From JOPF133 sp052144935 (lineage in GTDB: Bacteria; Acidobacteriota; Terriglobia; Bryobacterales; Bryobacteraceae): a stretch of DNA of 6,940 bases. Positions 1-6,881 of this stretch are shown piece by piece. The stretch's first letter is position 1, and each line of letters opens with the position of its first letter. The stretch lies in contig JBKQPR010000323.1 in the NCBI GenBank assembly GCA_052144935.1, positions 1 through 6,940 on the forward strand. The letters run 5' to 3'. The notes below the pieces were generated by a model, which was not told the origin of the DNA, made no database searches, and saw only the letters and a list, made by a program, of their open reading frames with translations. Position numbers and translations under genes: made by a program.

Positions 1-76
1 TCGGGAAGAATGAATGAGTTACGAAACTGCTGGCGCTGGCCGTTTCCTTGCCCGCCGGCAAATCGTGTTCTTGGTG

Positions 77-121
77 TGGGTCACTTTTGCCGAGCGCAAA
101 TGGGTCATTCTTGCCGAGCGC
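77..121 (+). repeat. Two-copy 21-bp direct repeat, possible IS21-type end
   Basis: Two copies of a 21-bp unit lie at 77-97 and 101-121, separated by AAA, giving a period of 24. Each begins TGGGTCA and ends TTGCCGAGCGC. They differ at only two of 21 positions (CTT against TTC in the middle). Multiple short direct repeats of the kind TGGGTCA-C-TTTT are a known hallmark of IS21-family termini, where they act as transposase binding sites. The identification with IS21 is from motif resemblance only. No istA or istB coding sequence is visible in the window, so any element body would lie to the left of position 1 or has been lost. The repeat itself is certain; its origin is not. Confidence 0.55.
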
Positions 122-180
122 CGAGGCTCGATGCGAACCGGAAACGCGATCACGTGGGCCGGCAACGTGCTGTCAAACAC

Positions 181-198
181 GCCAGCCGTAAGGCTGGT
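181..198. other. Small hairpin with GTAA loop
   Basis: CCAGCC (182-187) pairs perfectly with GGCTGG (192-197) around a GTAA loop, a stable GNRA-type tetraloop if read as plus-strand RNA. G181 and T198 could add a wobble pair. It lies between the IS21-like repeats and the receptor terminator. There is no U-tract after it on either strand, so it is not an obvious terminator. No function is assigned. Confidence 0.3.
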
Positions 199-262
199 CT
201 GGGATCGTCGCGGACGCCTAACTAAGGGAGTCGATCCTCTCCACGAGAAAAAGCGCCTCTCG

Positions 263-307
263 AAAAGGTCGCCCGCGGACCCGGTGCTCTCTTGCACCGG
301 GCCCGGG
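263..307 (-). terminator. Probable intrinsic terminator of the receptor gene
   Basis: On the minus strand, 19 nt past the receptor stop codon, GC-rich arms 294-301 and 280-287 pair perfectly over 8 bp around a 6-nt loop. An outer four-pair extension (304-307 with 272-275) is separated from them by a small internal loop. TTTT follows five nucleotides after the outer stem (266-263), and a further TTTTT lies at 252-248. The stem is strong, but the U-tract is short and displaced, so termination may be partial. Its position directly after the gene supports the call. Confidence 0.55.
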
Positions 308-319
308 GAAGAGGGATGC

Positions 320-3300
320 TCAGTACTCAAACCGCAAGGTCAACGCCAAAATCCGGTTCGGCAGGGTCCCGGTGGGCGTGCCTACCGACGCCGGATTGGT
401 CACCGCCCCGGAGGTTGGGTTGAACTGGATCGTCGAATTCAGTCCGCTGATCTCCGTGTGGTTGAAAATATTGTACGCCTGCACCATGATTTTGAACCCC
501 CGCCGCTCGCCCCATACCGGGATGAACTTCGAGACGGTCATATCGAAATTGGTGACGTGCGGCAGTTCCAGAAGACTTCCTCCGCCGCCTAGGTCCCCCA
601 GGATCGGCGACGAGGGCGTATTGGTCCCCAGCGCCGGCAAGGCAAATGCGTTCGGATTGAACAACGCGCCCGCCGGCACGTTCTGATACGGATTGCCCAC
701 TACCACCAGGCGCCCCGTCACAGCCGACGTACCGGTGTAGCTGGGCACCGTGCCCGACGAGAACGAGAACCCCGGATTGTATTCCGCGCCGCTTATGATC
801 CCCGCTACCCCCGAGTATGTCCAATGGTCGAGTACCCCTCCAAGGACCTTGCCGACGTATTTGCTCGCCTTGGGCAGCTCGTAACTCCAGTTGAGCCCAA
901 AGTTGTTCGGCCGGTTAATCGAGGTGTTCCCGTAGTTCCAACTGTGGTTGCTCGGGACGTCGGGCGTGTAGGACGTCAGGCCCAGACTTTTCGAAAATGT
1001 GTAATTGGCTCCCAGAGCCAGTCCATTGCTGAACCGGCGTTGTATCTGCATGTTCAGAGCACTGTAGTTGCTGGTCCCGATCTCATGGTACTGGTTGATG
1101 GTGTTAAAGCCATAATAATTGGTCCGCAACAGGATATCCGGAAAAGGCTTGTTGCCATTCGTCGCATCCAGATTTTGCGGCTGGAAGTAGGTGCCCAGCG
1201 GAAGGGCGTTGATGTCGTAGCTCAGGTTGTAGTGGCGTTGCAGATTGAACGCGTATCCCACGTCCGCCAGCCAGCTCCCGAACCTGCGCTGCAAACTCAT
1301 ACTGCCGTTTTCCACGTAGTTCCACGGAACCGGCGCAACGGGCCACGCCGTCAGGGTTGGCGGCCCGTAGATCAGGCTCCCGCCCGACTGGCTGATCTGA
1401 GTGGTGGTAGCGTAGTTGACCTGCGGGTTGTAGGCATAGGGCGGCAGGTTCGATAGAGCGTATACCTGGTTACCGTCGAGCCGGTTGAAGTAAATGCCAA
1501 ACCCGCCGCGCAGGGCCGTCTTGCCGTCCCCGAACACATCGTACGCAAACCCAAAGCGCGGCGCAGGCCTCATGTAGCTGATGTTGTAGGTGTTCTCCGA
1601 AATCCCGCCCACTCCGGCAAGGCCCAGCCCGTCGGCCGTGTTGCCCGAGTTCGGAACGTACAGCCCGATGTAGGCCACCGCGGCCACCGCACCGGTGCCG
1701 GGATCGATGGCCACCCGCTTCCCACCCGACATGCCCGGCACGTAGAGCCGCGGCGCAGCCGAGCGCGAGTAGGCCGCGGTCGAAAAGTTGGAGAAGGTGT
1801 GATTGGTGTCGTTCTGCGGTCCCTGGTGGTAGAACCGCACCCCGTAATCCAGGGTCAGCCGCCTGTTCACCTTCCAGTTGTCCTGGATGTAAAACTCAAA
1901 GTTCCAGTACACTGCGTTGAACTGCGCCGCCGCCGTGTACTGCGCGTACGAGTCCACGTAGCCCAAATAGGCGTTGGCGTAGCCGTTTCCGGTGTTGAGC
2001 GGGTTGTTGGTGTCGGGCGCGAAACTGTAGTTGCCTTCATAGGCAGACCCGCTGGGTTGGACCTTCACATTGTGCTCCACGTAAACCCCCACCTTGAGAG
2101 TATGGCTCTTGACAACCTTGCTCAGATTGTCCGTGAACGTCCAGATGGGGTTCTCGTTAAAATAGTTGCCCGCCGAAGTGCTGTTCTTGGTGTACGACAT
2201 GGCGTTCGGTTCGGGCGAAGTGCCATAGGAGAACTCCGGCAGCAGGTTCAAATACCCGTTGGTGGGATTCACCCCGGACGGAGTGCCGGTCGGCAACGGG
2301 AAAAGCGCCGGAATATTGGGAATCAAGCCCCGGTTTTCGTCCGAGTGGCCGTCGGTCGAATAATACGACCAGGTGTTCCAACTGTAGCCCATGGTAAATT
2401 CGTTGATCAGCGTGGGAGAAATGGTGGCAACGATGGATCCCGCGTAGCCGTGCCCCGGATTGGGATGGTCGATCGCCGGGCTCCCCTTCGGCAACAATGG
2501 AGTCGGCGCCGTGAACTGAACACCCTGATACAGTGCGGCCATGTCGTCATAATCGTTGATGTACCGGAAGTATCCCTGGACTCTCGAGCTGATGTACGGG
2601 TCCAGGCGCAGCACGTCGTTGCGCCGCGGATGGGTGGCGCTGGCCGATTCGAAGTAGTTTTCAATGTTGGCGAACGAGCCGGTCCCCACGGTGTTGGGTA
2701 GCGGGAAGTAGTTCAACGTGGCCGGCCCGAACCCGGTTGGATCGGCCCGCGAAGTGGGAATGATGTTGCCCGGAAAGGGCGCCCCAGTCGATGGATCGGT
2801 AACCACGATCAACGTTCCGTTGTTGGCCAGGCTCTGGGAGAAATTGCCAACCCGCTCCAGCGGCGTGGGAGTGTATTTGGTCTGCGTTCCGCCGCTGACG
2901 AACTGGCCGGTGTATTCCTGCGACCAGAAGAAGAACAGCTTCTTGCGGTCCCGGTTGGGGAACAATTTGGGAATGATCACCGGTCCGCCGACCGTGTAGG
3001 TTTCGATGTTATATCGGTAGCGCGGCTTGGCCGCGGCTTCGCCGTTAGACTGCAGGGTGTGGTCGTTCAGCCAGGCGTTGGCGTTGAATTCCTCGTGACG
3101 GTGGCTCCACTGGCCGGTGAAATGAATATCGCGCGTCCCGGCCTTGGTAACGGACGTGATCGTGCCGCCCGCGTTGCGCCCGAATTCCGCCTGGTAATTC
3201 GACGTCAACACTTTCAATTCCTGGATCGAATCGATGTTGGGCTCGTAATGCAAGGTCCCGTTGGAACCGGTGTCCATGTCGGTGATGCCGTCGACGGTGA

Positions 3301-3889
3301 AGTTCTTGGCGGACGAAATGTTTCCGTTGATGTAGATACCGGCGATGGCGCCCGGAACCGTCACGTCCCGCGACGCCGTCGTGTCGATCACACCCGGAAG
3401 GAAGTGCATGTAGGCGAACAGGTCGCGCCCCTTCAAGGTCACGTTTTCCAACTGGTTGGCGTCGATCACCTGGGATCGCTCCGAGCTGGCGAGTTGGATG
3501 GCAGTCGCTTCGGCCATCACCGAAATGGTCTCCGACACATTGCCGATCTGCAAGCCCATGGTCCCCAAGTCGTGGGTTTCGTCGGCGGTCACAATCACGT
3601 TGCCCTCTGTCTGCGTTTTGAACCCCTTCATCTGGACGGAGACCGTGTACGTGCTTGGTACCAGATCGGGGAAACGGAAAACCCCCGACGAGTCTGTGGT
3701 GGCGTTACGGACTGCGCCCGTGTTCATGTCCGTCAGAATGACTGGGGCGTTCGCCACGACAGCGTTCGCAGGATCTACAACTCGGCCGATCAGGTTGCTA
3801 TTGACGGTCTGAGCCGGTGCAAGAGCGCAGCAAAGGAGGATAACCCCCGCCATCGCCGCAATTTGACTAACCTTTCTTTCTGTCGACAT
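320..3889 (-). CDS. TonB-dependent receptor, Oar-like, with carboxypeptidase-regulatory-like N-terminal domain
   Basis: Outer-membrane beta-barrel protein of 1189 residues, predicted to import or bind an unknown ligand using TonB/ExbBD energy. Residues 1-26 form a signal peptide (basic n-region, core AGVILLCCALAPA, cleavage near APA-Q). Residues 30-115 match a carboxypeptidase-regulatory-like beta-sandwich (NLIGRVVDP... SSGVFRFPDL... YTVSVQMKGF). ETISVMA at 120-126 resembles a TonB box. The plug spans about 135-252 (VDGITDMDTGSNG, EFGRNAGGTITSVTKAGT). The rest is barrel, with family signatures NRDRKKLFFFWSQEY (312-326), VGNFS and DPSTGAPFPGNIIP (365-378), a late NIFNHTE, and a C-terminal strand ALTLRFEY ending in an aromatic residue. 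I see no cysteine after the signal peptide, as is usual for such barrels. The frame stays open upstream to an ATG at 4060, but the start at 3889 is preferred because the signal peptide begins there. No SusD-like partner is adjacent, so the substrate is unknown. Confidence 0.93.
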   Translation of the reverse strand: MSTERKVSQIAAMAGVILLCCALAPAQTVNSNLIGRVVDPANAVVANAPVILTDMNTGAVRNATTDSSGVFRFPDLVPSTYTVSVQMKGFKTQTEGNVIVTADETHDLGTMGLQIGNVSETISVMAEATAIQLASSERSQVIDANQLENVTLKGRDLFAYMHFLPGVIDTTASRDVTVPGAIAGIYINGNISSAKNFTVDGITDMDTGSNGTLHYEPNIDSIQELKVLTSNYQAEFGRNAGGTITSVTKAGTRDIHFTGQWSHRHEEFNANAWLNDHTLQSNGEAAAKPRYRYNIETYTVGGPVIIPKLFPNRDRKKLFFFWSQEYTGQFVSGGTQTKYTPTPLERVGNFSQSLANNGTLIVVTDPSTGAPFPGNIIPTSRADPTGFGPATLNYFPLPNTVGTGSFANIENYFESASATHPRRNDVLRLDPYISSRVQGYFRYINDYDDMAALYQGVQFTAPTPLLPKGSPAIDHPNPGHGYAGSIVATISPTLINEFTMGYSWNTWSYYSTDGHSDENRGLIPNIPALFPLPTGTPSGVNPTNGYLNLLPEFSYGTSPEPNAMSYTKNSTSAGNYFNENPIWTFTDNLSKVVKSHTLKVGVYVEHNVKVQPSGSAYEGNYSFAPDTNNPLNTGNGYANAYLGYVDSYAQYTAAAQFNAVYWNFEFYIQDNWKVNRRLTLDYGVRFYHQGPQNDTNHTFSNFSTAAYSRSAAPRLYVPGMSGGKRVAIDPGTGAVAAVAYIGLYVPNSGNTADGLGLAGVGGISENTYNISYMRPAPRFGFAYDVFGDGKTALRGGFGIYFNRLDGNQVYALSNLPPYAYNPQVNYATTTQISQSGGSLIYGPPTLTAWPVAPVPWNYVENGSMSLQRRFGSWLADVGYAFNLQRHYNLSYDINALPLGTYFQPQNLDATNGNKPFPDILLRTNYYGFNTINQYHEIGTSNYSALNMQIQRRFSNGLALGANYTFSKSLGLTSYTPDVPSNHSWNYGNTSINRPNNFGLNWSYELPKASKYVGKVLGGVLDHWTYSGVAGIISGAEYNPGFSFSSGTVPSYTGTSAVTGRLVVVGNPYQNVPAGALFNPNAFALPALGTNTPSSPILGDLGGGGSLLELPHVTNFDMTVSKFIPVWGERRGFKIMVQAYNIFNHTEISGLNSTIQFNPTSGAVTNPASVGTPTGTLPNRILALTLRFEY

Positions 3890-3901
3890 AGACTTAATCA
3901 A

Positions 3902-3907
3902 CTCCCT
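3902..3907 (-). promoter_or_regulatory. Ribosome binding site supporting the receptor start
   Basis: The minus strand reads AGGGAG 12 nt before the ATG at 3889. The spacing is longer than ideal, but the motif is the best Shine-Dalgarno match near this start and supports it over the ATG at 4060. The 7-mer GAGGGAG occurs a second time 19 bp further upstream (3921-3927), next to the 8-bp palindrome CTCTAGAG (3925-3932). Confidence 0.45.
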
Positions 3908-4018
3908 CAAAAGCAGATTTCTCCCTCTAGAGTCGTTCTTCCCACATCGCCGTGTTCCGAGACCGGCTTGGGAACCGACAAAGTTCAAACGTGCTAAGGG
4001 TATTGGCCTGATCTGACA

Positions 4019-4039
4019 GGTCACGGACGGTCCGTGTCC
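4019..4039. promoter_or_regulatory. 21-bp near-palindrome, candidate operator
   Basis: CACGGAC (4022-4028) and GTCCGTG (4030-4036) are perfect inverted copies around one central G. Outside them a T/T mismatch (4021, 4037) is followed by GG (4019-4020) and CC (4038-4039), so nine of ten symmetric pairs match. The one-base centre suits binding by a dimeric repressor to DNA better than an RNA hairpin. It lies 130-150 bp upstream of the receptor start, inside the leader if the promoter near 4128 is correct. The cognate regulator is unknown. Confidence 0.4.
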
Positions 4040-4101
4040 AACTGTGATGCTAATCGGCATTCCCCCCTAAAACAGCGTTTGCCCGTGAAGCGCTCACCCT
4101 G

Positions 4102-4124
4102 AAACGGCTTACCCAAGTCCGTTT
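4102..4124 (-). other. Hairpin at the predicted 5' end of the receptor transcript
   Basis: AAACGG (4102-4107) pairs with CCGTTT (4119-4124), and CTT (4108-4110) with AAG (4115-4117), around a 4-nt loop with one bulged base at 4118. If transcription starts about 7 nt after the minus-strand -10 at 4133-4128, this nine-pair hairpin forms the extreme 5' end of the mRNA, a position known in other systems to stabilise transcripts. The role is inferred. Confidence 0.35.
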
Positions 4125-4127
4125 GTG

Positions 4128-4156
4128 AGTATAGTCTTCCCCTCCGTCCATGACAG
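4128..4156 (-). promoter_or_regulatory. Candidate sigma-70 promoter for the receptor gene
   Basis: The minus strand has CTGTCA (4156-4151, four of six matches to TTGACA), a 17-bp spacer and TATACT (4133-4128, five of six matches to TATAAT). The predicted start is near 4121, giving a leader of about 230 nt before the ATG at 3889. The same AT-rich core reads TATAGT on the plus strand (4130-4135), so it could serve as a -10 in both directions, although the plus-strand -35 is poor. Confidence 0.4.
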
Positions 4157-4364
4157 CCTGTGGATGGAGGCAATATATGGTATGCTTATCCGGCAGGCGG
4201 CGCAAGGGGCTTACGGTAGGAAGCAAGCGATGCCAGCAAATCCATTGGTTTCAATGAGTAGGGAGGGCGTAGGAAGCCGCTTTCTACGTTCTCAGCCCGG
4301 CGAAACAGCCGTTAACGCCGCCGGATTTCCAAGAACCGGGTCAGCCGTCTAGCCGAACATTCGG

Positions 4365-4394
4365 TTGAACGGCCGTTCGGAATTCGCGTAGAAT
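4365..4394 (+). promoter_or_regulatory. Sigma-70 promoter of the TPR gene
   Basis: TTGAAC (4365-4370), an 18-bp spacer and TAGAAT (4389-4394) match the sigma-70 consensus at four of six and five of six positions. The predicted transcription start is around 4401-4403, only 7-9 nt before the ATG at 4410. There is no Shine-Dalgarno motif between the -10 and the ATG, so the mRNA would be leaderless or nearly so. Confidence 0.55.
4367..4378. promoter_or_regulatory. Perfect 12-bp palindrome over the -35 box
   Basis: GAACGGCCGTTC is its own reverse complement and overlaps four bases of the -35 hexamer, a typical repressor position. A second, five-pair inverted repeat CCGAA-CA-TTCGG (4353-4364) lies just upstream, and CCGAAC (4353-4358) is also complementary to GTTCGG (4375-4380), so the dyads are nested. 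The GAAC-N4-GTTC layout equals the core of the LexA box of Gram-positive bacteria; whether that applies here is unknown. Confidence 0.35.
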
Positions 4395-4409
4395 ATCCCT
4401 GGCGCTTCC

Positions 4410-6809
4410 ATGTACCGCTTACTCCGGTATTCCTCGGTTCTGCTGGCGGTTGCGGTCGGTCTTGCGGCGGACAATGAAGCGGCGATTCGGGAAGCTCTGG
4501 CCGCCTTGCAGAAGGGCGATTTTGCGGCCGCCGAACGAACCTTGCAGGCAGAAGTCAGGTTGCGGCCCGATGACGGCGGTGCGCTCACCCTTCTGGGCGT
4601 TGCGCTGGACAGCCAAAAAAAGTTCCAGGAAGCGGACCAGTTTCACCGTCGCGCGGCGGCCGCCGCCCCCGGCTCGCCGGACGTGTGGAACAACTACGCC
4701 AACCACCTTCTAGGCGCCGGCGATGAGGAGGGCGCGCGCAAGCTCTACCTCCGTGTAGTGGCGCTTGATCCGGCCGTATATAATGCCAACGTCCAACTCA
4801 CCCGGATCGCGCTGAAGAAAAAGAAGGGAGCGGAGGCGCTGAGCTACTTCAGGCACCTGCCGGCCAACCAGCAGGAAGCGCCCAACCTGGCTCCGGTGCG
4901 CTTGGAGGCACTCTACCAGGCGGGAGAGACCGCCGAGGCGGACAAGCTGGCCGCGCGCTGGCTGGCGGCGGCCAAGGGCGACCTCGGCGCGAGCTTTGCC
5001 ATCGGCCTGGCGCTGGCCGATGCCGGCAAGCTGGACGGGGCCGAGACTTTCTTCACCCAGGCTCTGGCGCTCGCCCCATCGGATTTCAACATTCTATTCA
5101 ATCTGGGCGTGGTGGAATGGCACGCCGGCAATTACGACCGCGCCCGCGAAGTGCTCCAGGTGGCCCAGCGGCAGCAACCGCAAAATGTTGAATTACTCTA
5201 CAGCCTCGCCTGCGTGGATCAAGCCGCCAAGCGAACCGAAGAGGCCGTCCTTCTGCTGGCGCAGGCCGCGCGCTTGGCGCCCGACCGGGCCGACGTCCAA
5301 AAACTACTGGCCCTGGCGACTGGCGACCTGGGCGCGCTGGAGGATTCCACGGCAGCTTGGGAACGTTATCGGAAGCTGGAGCCGAACGATGATGTGGCCC
5401 GGCGCGAGCTCGGCTTCACGGCTTTTCGGATGGGCCGCTTCGAGGAAGCCCTGGAGGAACTCCGCTGGTTCGTGGCCCGCCATCCCGACGATGCCGACGG
5501 CCACTTCGATCTGGCGGTCGCTGAAAACCAGGACGATCCGGCGCAAGCGCTGCCGGAGTTCGACCGGGCGCTGGCTCTGAAAGCCGACTTTGCGGCGGCT
5601 CACTCGGCGCGCGGCGGCCTGTACTACCAGATGGGCAAACTCCAGGCCGCGCTCGCCGACCTGGAAGCGGCCGCCACGCTGCGCCCCGACGATGCCGTCA
5701 GCCTGGATCGCCTGGGGCAGACATATTCGGCCCTGGACCGCCCCACCGATGCCGTGCGCGTGCTCCGCAAGGCCGTTGCCCTGGCGCCCGACGATTCCAA
5801 AACGCAGTTCCACCTGGCGCGCGCGCTGGCGGATGCCGGGCAGGCCGAGGAATCCAAAGCCGCCATGGACCGCTTCCGCCAGCTCGGCCCCGCGGTCAAC
5901 AAAGGCGTTCGGGGCGGGCTGGTGGATTATCTCAGTCTCACCCCGGAACAACGGCACGCGGATTATCGCGCGCGCGTGGAGCGGCTGGTGCGCGAAAAAC
6001 CGGAAGATGCGGCGGCCCAGGCGAGCTATTTGCGGCTGCTGCTGGACGATGGCGATTCGCTCAAGGCGGCGGAGATCGCGCGCAAGATCGCCGCTCTGAA
6101 CCCGGCGGCCACGGTGCTGGCCGGTGCGGGGCGCGCGCTGCTGGAGGCGCGACAGTACGCTGCGGCGCAGGAGCTGTTGGAAAAGGCGGCCGCGTCCGCG
6201 CCCTCGGCCGATCTGGAGCTGGATCTGGCCATCGCCGCCTTTCATGCATCCGGTCCCGCGGAAGGGACGCGGCTGCTCGATCGCATCCCGGATTCCGCTC
6301 GCGGCGGCGATTACTACCTGGCCCGCGCCGAGATGCTGGATGCATCGGGCCATCCGCCTGAGGCCGCGGCCGCGCTGGAGCAGGCGCTTCACACGACGCC
6401 GGCGCAGTCGGGCGTATACCTTCGGGCGTGCGCCTTTCTAATACGCAAGGGACGGACGGACGACGCCTTGCAAGCAAGCGGCGAGGCCCTGAAAGCGTTG
6501 GCGCAGGATCGCGAGATCCTGCTGCTGCGCGCGGTGGTTCTGGAACAGGCCGGCCGTACCGGCGAGGCGGAGAGTCTGTTGGAGCGGATTCAGAATCGCT
6601 GGCCGGAGTGGCAGCCTGCGTGGACGGCGGATGGCATCATTTTGGGAACGCACGGACGCCGCGAAGATGCCCGCGCGGCGCTGCGGACCGCGGTGGCTCT
6701 GGGTGAGAACAGCGCGGAAGTGAAGCGTTACCTGGACGAGATCTCCGCGGGGGCGGAGGGAAAGCCGCCTGACCTCACCAGGATGCTCACGGAGCTGCCC
6801 CACAAGTAA
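4410..6809 (+). CDS. Exported TPR-repeat protein
   Basis: A 799-residue protein built almost wholly of tetratricopeptide repeats, which form a helical solenoid for protein-protein binding. Residues 1-20 are a signal peptide (MYRLLRYSSV, hydrophobic core LLAVAVGL, cleavage near LAA-D), so it should act in the periplasm or at the envelope. I count roughly 18-20 repeats of about 34 residues, for example 57-90, 191-224, 225-258, 259-292, 393-426, 427-460, 567-598 and 699-732, with the usual G/A-Y/F-A-A/P pattern and LxP closures. A less regular stretch at about 495-533 (ending in LSLTPEQRHADYRARVERLV) separates two TPR arrays. No enzymatic domain, TonB-like segment or transmembrane helix is seen after the signal. 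The start fits the signal peptide and the promoter just upstream. It is transcribed alone, divergently from the receptor, and is followed by its own terminator. The binding partner is unknown. Confidence 0.9.
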   Translation: MYRLLRYSSVLLAVAVGLAADNEAAIREALAALQKGDFAAAERTLQAEVRLRPDDGGALTLLGVALDSQKKFQEADQFHRRAAAAAPGSPDVWNNYANHLLGAGDEEGARKLYLRVVALDPAVYNANVQLTRIALKKKKGAEALSYFRHLPANQQEAPNLAPVRLEALYQAGETAEADKLAARWLAAAKGDLGASFAIGLALADAGKLDGAETFFTQALALAPSDFNILFNLGVVEWHAGNYDRAREVLQVAQRQQPQNVELLYSLACVDQAAKRTEEAVLLLAQAARLAPDRADVQKLLALATGDLGALEDSTAAWERYRKLEPNDDVARRELGFTAFRMGRFEEALEELRWFVARHPDDADGHFDLAVAENQDDPAQALPEFDRALALKADFAAAHSARGGLYYQMGKLQAALADLEAAATLRPDDAVSLDRLGQTYSALDRPTDAVRVLRKAVALAPDDSKTQFHLARALADAGQAEESKAAMDRFRQLGPAVNKGVRGGLVDYLSLTPEQRHADYRARVERLVREKPEDAAAQASYLRLLLDDGDSLKAAEIARKIAALNPAATVLAGAGRALLEARQYAAAQELLEKAAASAPSADLELDLAIAAFHASGPAEGTRLLDRIPDSARGGDYYLARAEMLDASGHPPEAAAALEQALHTTPAQSGVYLRACAFLIRKGRTDDALQASGEALKALAQDREILLLRAVVLEQAGRTGEAESLLERIQNRWPEWQPAWTADGIILGTHGRREDARAALRTAVALGENSAEVKRYLDEISAGAEGKPPDLTRMLTELPHK

Positions 6810-6813
6810 CAAT

Positions 6814-6837
6814 CCTCCGGCAGAGCCGGAGGCTTTT
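6814..6837 (+). terminator. Intrinsic terminator of the TPR gene
   Basis: CCTCCGGC (6814-6821) pairs perfectly with GCCGGAGG (6825-6832) around an AGA loop, followed by C and TTTT. It begins 5 bp after the TAA stop. The U-tract is short, but the stem is strong and the position is textbook. Confidence 0.8.
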
Positions 6838-6876
6838 GCGGTTGCTGGCCCCTCAAAGGGGCCTGATCGCAACCGC
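6838..6876. other. Second hairpin, two-tier stem
   Basis: GCGGTTGC (6838-6845) pairs perfectly with GCAACCGC (6869-6876). Inside it GGCCCC (6847-6852) pairs perfectly with GGGGCC (6858-6863) around a TCAAA loop. The internal loop is asymmetric, one base against five. It starts directly after the U-tract of the first terminator. No U-tract follows on either strand, so it may act as a backup structure, an mRNA 3' stabiliser, or part of a palindromic repeat element. Confidence 0.6.
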
Positions 6877-6881
6877 TCAAA

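Larger units (their letters stand above)
3890..4409. other. Divergent intergenic region, 520 bp
   Basis: This is the shared upstream region of the two divergent genes. It contains the leader of the receptor gene (3890 to about 4121), a near-palindrome at 4019-4039, a hairpin at 4102-4124, AT-rich -10-like sequence at 4128-4135 readable on both strands, and the TPR promoter at 4365-4394. The stretch 4140-4350 has no recognised gene. It holds a GGAGG at 4166-4170 followed by two short plus-strand reading frames of 26 and 56 codons, which are too short and featureless to call. I did not recognise any riboswitch or structured RNA family. Confidence 0.6.

Noticed and set aside
14..592. Plus-strand open frame (192 codons) across the left intergenic region and the receptor 3' end
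   Set aside because: It runs through the repeats, the terminator hairpin and the antisense of conserved barrel strands, and no protein family is recognisable.
1799..2701. Plus-strand open frame (300 codons) opposite the receptor gene
   Set aside because: Its valine- and arginine-rich translation lacks any motif, while the opposite strand encodes a coherent beta-barrel.
3059..3997. Plus-strand open frame (312 codons) opposite the receptor N-terminus
   Set aside because: It is a shadow of the plug and regulatory-like domains, with composition typical of antisense frames.
3890..4060. 57-residue N-terminal extension of the receptor to an ATG at 4060
   Set aside because: It would bury the signal peptide, has no family similarity that I recognise, and a ribosome-binding motif precedes the ATG at 3889 instead.
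4160..4300. Riboswitch-like fragments resembling parts of cyclic-di-GMP aptamers
   Set aside because: Only short isolated strings match. The paired helices and conserved core are not present in order.
4125..4352. 75-codon frame with a GTG start in the intergenic region
   Set aside because: There is no ribosome-binding motif at the GTG and no recognisable protein. Shorter internal starts behind GGAGG are mentioned only as a speculation.
5304..6392. Long minus-strand open frame (362 codons) inside the TPR gene
   Set aside because: It is antisense to a clear repeat protein. The translation is arginine- and glutamine-rich with no domain, as expected from GC-rich codon shadowing.
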